DNA of 64,000 nucleotides from Dulcicalothrix desertica PCC 7102 (GTDB lineage Bacteria > Cyanobacteriota > Cyanobacteriia > Cyanobacteriales > Nostocaceae). Position numbers and translations under genes: made by a program. Position 1 is the first letter of the stretch; every line of letters starts with the position of its first letter. Positions 61,607-64,000 of this stretch are shown here, in pieces. The DNA is taken from contig NZ_RSCL01000003.1 in NCBI RefSeq assembly GCF_003991905.1, positions 277,092-341,091 on the forward strand, read 5' to 3'. The notes below the pieces were generated by a model. The model did not search any database. It was given only the letters and a program-made list of their open reading frames with translations, and was not told the origin of the DNA.

Positions 61607-62686
61607 TTACCTCCTCAGCAAGTGATAGCGTAAAGAAACTCCAATCCTTACGCCTGGTGGATTACCGTATTTTTGATACATCAAAAGTACTCGTTCGCCT
61701 TGTGCGGGTACGAATTTTTGGTTTATTGGAAATAGCTTTGACATGTTGTCATTTGGGATGGCGCCACTTCGAGCGAAAGTTGTACCTGTGGGTTGGGTGG
61801 TGACAATAGCGCGCCAGTAATTTGTAGTTTCGTCTACAGTTCCACTTCCTGAGTAGATACAGTGAACCAAAAAGTCTTTAAACAGGTAATCGTAGCGAAA
61901 ATCAAACGGGATGTTGTAGCTAACATTGCCTGCAATACTGCTAGTTGGTCCCCAGTAATCAAAGCTGTATTTGGTTTGACTTTGCCAGCGGCTGTCAATA
62001 TACACCCAAGTTTCAACCAAGCAACCATCTGTATCAAGTTCATTCCACCCTAAACCCTGAAACGGGTTATTAGGTACAGTTTTGGACGTAACAAAATCAA
62101 TGGGTACTGGTGGTTGTATCGATTGAATCAACTCAACCAATCCAGCAATATCAGCAACTACGTGTGTGTGTTCTACTGGAGCCTTTTGAGCAACTTGGGC
62201 TAGTATCAATTGCTCAAGCGTTGTTAAATCAGTTATTTCAGCCTTTTGAGCTAGAGTTGCTACTAGTCCTGTAATATCAGAAATAACGTGCTGGTGTGGG
62301 TTTTGCGCTTTGCTGTCGAGTGCAGATTGTAACCCATCAATTTGAGATATGGGTAAAGGTAGAGATTCAGCCAAATCTATTAACTCCTCAATTTTTACAG
62401 TCCAAGTAACCGGAATATCGTCTAAGCGTTGCAGCGCTAAAAACCTGCTTTCAATACCATCAGGCTTATTAAATAAATGCCCCTCTTCTGTACCCAACTT
62501 GTACCCAATCATGCGACGGTCAAACACAATCGACTCTACGCTTTGACCAATAGCAGCCCTCAAGGTACCTGATGGGTTAGCGCTTACAGTGTGTGTAATT
62601 CGATAAAGCGTTGCAGAAGTTAGTTGTGTAAATTGCCATTGTTTAATTAAGTTAAACTTTGCGACTTCTCGCCAAACAAGAAGCAT
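61607..62686 (-). CDS. Phage tail-fibre-like protein
   Basis: A 359-aa protein. Two copies of a fibre-type repeat are seen, PHQHVISDITGLVATLAQKA and EHTHVVADIAGLVELIQSI (about residues 131-195), with the HxHxxxDIxGL core common in phage tail fibres and tail-collar proteins. The C-terminus (about 200-359) is an aromatic, glycine-containing domain that could bind receptors. Its ATG 62686 directly abuts the stop of the preceding gene. No integrase or capsid gene is seen in the window. Confidence 0.65.
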   Translation of the reverse strand: MLLVWREVAKFNLIKQWQFTQLTSATLYRITHTVSANPSGTLRAAIGQSVESIVFDRRMIGYKLGTEEGHLFNKPDGIESRFLALQRLDDIPVTWTVKIEELIDLAESLPLPISQIDGLQSALDSKAQNPHQHVISDITGLVATLAQKAEITDLTTLEQLILAQVAQKAPVEHTHVVADIAGLVELIQSIQPPVPIDFVTSKTVPNNPFQGLGWNELDTDGCLVETWVYIDSRWQSQTKYSFDYWGPTSSIAGNVSYNIPFDFRYDYLFKDFLVHCIYSGSGTVDETTNYWRAIVTTQPTGTTFARSGAIPNDNMSKLFPINQKFVPAQGERVLLMYQKYGNPPGVRIGVSLRYHLLRR

Positions 62687-63184
62687 TTAACTACCTCCAT
62701 AAGTCGAGATATCATCAATTTTTCGTTCAATACTTGCAAGGTTTACATCTCTAATTTCTTCAATCAAGTTATCAGTCGAATCAATCGAGTCACCTGTATA
62801 TTGCCAGATATTAATTGCTACATCTTGTATCCAATAATGAATATTTATTGATATTGAATATTCATTTGACAACTGCGGCAGTATCAACAAAGTAATGGCA
62901 TTTAAATTTATCCTGTATCCACTGCCGAATCGGGTATTCGGAGTGCCCCCAACTACTAAACCAGTTCGTATCAAATAGTTAAGGAAACCCGCCGACTTCC
63001 ATTTATTTGATGCATTCTGGCTACTGGTTGATATAGCTAGAATATGATTTTCAAGAAGCAGCGGGACGGTAGTTTCTTGAATAGGAAAGTACCGTCCGTT
63101 CCCAGCATCAGCCCCGACTAGGTTCGTGTTATATATCGATTCCCAGTTGTTTGGATTTCCAAAATTAGCTATTAGTCGGCTCAT
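62687..63184 (-). CDS. Phage-like structural protein, 165 aa
   Basis: An unrecognised protein in the phage-like operon. It has an N-terminus SRLIANFGNPNNWESIYNTN, a central domain with VPLLLENHILAISTSSQ and a C-terminal INIHYWIQDVAINIWQYTGD followed by charged residues. The start ATG 63184 overlaps the preceding gene by about 20 nt, a common feature of compact phage operons. A tail or baseplate role is inferred from context only. Confidence 0.6.
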   Translation of the reverse strand: MSRLIANFGNPNNWESIYNTNLVGADAGNGRYFPIQETTVPLLLENHILAISTSSQNASNKWKSAGFLNYLIRTGLVVGGTPNTRFGSGYRINLNAITLLILPQLSNEYSISINIHYWIQDVAINIWQYTGDSIDSTDNLIEEIRDVNLASIERKIDDISTYGGS

Positions 63185-63446
63185 AATAGAAAATCGTGTG
63201 GGGAACGATTAAATCATTGCAAATAACAAAATCAACATTTGACTCAACCATATCAACATATTCGGCTGAGTCGATGCCTTGTTCCTCTAATAAATCGAAC
63301 AAATCATCAAAATCTTCACCTTTTAGTAAGGTATTTTGTATGACTTGTTGGCGTTGCAATAACTGTTGCATTTCTCTGGCAGCATCAGCATTGTTGTACT
63401 CGCTATTTTCTCGGTAGCAAGTACCAAAAATTAATAATTCATCCAC
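63165..63446 (-). CDS. Phage-like small protein, 93 aa
   Basis: An acidic 93-aa protein (ENSEYNNADAAREMQQLLQR, then GEDFDDLFDLLEEQGIDSAE). No domain is recognised. Its ATG at 63446 overlaps the stop of the gene at 63446-63982 and its 3' end overlaps the next gene, so it is tightly coupled to them. It might be a tail chaperone or scaffold-like component, but the sequence alone does not show it. Confidence 0.55.
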   Translation of the reverse strand: MDELLIFGTCYRENSEYNNADAAREMQQLLQRQQVIQNTLLKGEDFDDLFDLLEEQGIDSAEYVDMVESNVDFVICNDLIVPHTIFYYEPTNS

Positions 63447-63982
63447 TAGACTATGGGTACCACTTCGGGTGAAATAGTAACAATGGCGCCTGCGACTCGT
63501 GTTTGGATTGCAGCCTTAACCTCTGCTGCCGCTGCTGCAAATTCCTCTGTCTCGTTTTTTCGCCCAAAAGCGACAGATATGGATTTTCCCCCATAGCTTA
63601 AATACTTCAAGCCAGTAACTCTAGAAGTTTTAGCTGTACCACTAGTGGTTCGACCTGTAGTAATAATTGCACGAGCTGCACGGTAGCTACGAACAGGAAT
63701 GATATTATCCTCGTTTGCCTCAGTAGCTTGAAAACGTCCTGCAATGTCAGCACTATAGGCAGTGAAAGCGGGTTCACTACTGGTAACAGGTACCACTTGA
63801 CCGGCTCCAAGCTTAATACCGAATGGGTCAATAAAATATTTTTTGGATTTAGGACGTGGGTCACCAGTTCCTACCCTACCACCGCGCTTGGATGCATCTG
63901 TAATGTACTTGATGTAGTTATCGACTGCTGAGTAATACTTTGCTGCTTGCAAAATACGGCTGTACTTTCTATCACGTGCCAT
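63446..63982 (-). CDS. Phage-like protein, 178 aa
   Basis: A basic 178-aa protein starting at ATG 63982 and beginning ARDRKYSRILQAAKYYSAVD, with RGGRVGTGDPRPKSKKYFID, a central extended region and a C-terminal helix EEFAAAAAEVKAAIQTRVAG. No known domain was recognised. It is the leftmost visible gene of the module in transcription order, close to the window edge, so upstream genes are likely beyond it. Confidence 0.6.
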   Translation of the reverse strand: MARDRKYSRILQAAKYYSAVDNYIKYITDASKRGGRVGTGDPRPKSKKYFIDPFGIKLGAGQVVPVTSSEPAFTAYSADIAGRFQATEANEDNIIPVRSYRAARAIITTGRTTSGTAKTSRVTGLKYLSYGGKSISVAFGRKNETEEFAAAAAEVKAAIQTRVAGAIVTISPEVVPIV

Positions 63983-64000
63983 AAGTTAAAGATTGGTTGG

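Noticed and set aside
1-64000. tRNA, rRNA or complete insertion sequence
   Set aside because: I looked for tRNA cloverleaf boxes and for transposase frames with terminal repeats and found none that I could support.

Overview
The window is cyanobacterial chromosome. It carries carboxysome shell genes, NDH-1 CO2-uptake subunits, photosystem II psbB/psbT and many cyanobacterial orphan families (DUF4058, PEP-CTERM-like, kinase/PBP fusion, XisI remnant). AT-rich composition, heptanucleotide short tandem repeats (STRRs) and many dispersed intergenic palindromes point to a filamentous, probably heterocyst-forming (Nostocales-type) genome; the genus cannot be named from this sequence. By eye, GGCGCC occurs about 95 times while GATC occurs only about a dozen times and the classical HIP1 octamer was not seen.

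Layout. 1-1.85 kb: an orphan protein and a GT4 glycosyltransferase. 2.0-14.1 kb: an inorganic-carbon locus, with a minus-strand ndhF-ndhD-cup operon (NDH-1 CO2 hydration complex, probably the constitutive NdhF4/NdhD4/CupB set) divergent from plus-strand ccmK1-ccmK2-ccmL-ccmM-ccmN-ccmO, followed by a CmpR/CbbR-like LysR regulator. STRRs sit between ndhF and ndhD, ccmL and ccmM, and ccmM and ccmN. 14.2-19.7 kb: housekeeping and hypothetical genes (MuiA-like, phosphodiesterase, YdcF, VOC-like, aldo/keto reductase). 19.7-21.6 kb: an ABC-type ATPase plus a TOPRIM/DUF4435-like protein, a PARIS-like candidate defence pair. 21.7-30.8 kb: RHH-like protein, ADP-ribosylglycohydrolase, PhoD-like phosphatase coupled to a TolC-like protein, Ser/Thr kinase fused to a PstS-like domain, and a Tat-exported multicopper oxidase. 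31.6-34.9 kb: RelE-type toxin-antitoxin and a peptide ABC transporter pair. 35.4-38.9 kb: a VWA protein and DUF4058. 39.3-42.6 kb: psbB, psbT (35 aa) and an S1 ribosomal protein. 43.2-50 kb: paired PEP-CTERM-like proteins, two pseudogenes, a STAS-less SulP transporter and three secreted proteins. 50-57.6 kb: a PEP mutase/isocitrate lyase family enzyme, a 1504-aa CHAT-nSTAND-WD40 protein, a methyltransferase and a TIM-barrel epimerase. 57.8-61 kb: an unrecognised 1054-aa protein. 61.1-64 kb: two 53-nt repeats and a minus-strand phage-structural-like module running off the right end.

Functionally, the strongest unit is the carbon-concentrating locus, where CO2 hydration at NDH-1 and the carboxysome structural genes share one divergent promoter region and lie next to a likely carbon regulator. 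The right third is accessory: a CHAT-STAND sensor, a large orphan gene and prophage-like genes sit close together. Apart from psbT, no RNA gene, CRISPR array or complete insertion sequence was recognised that adds to the protein genes.
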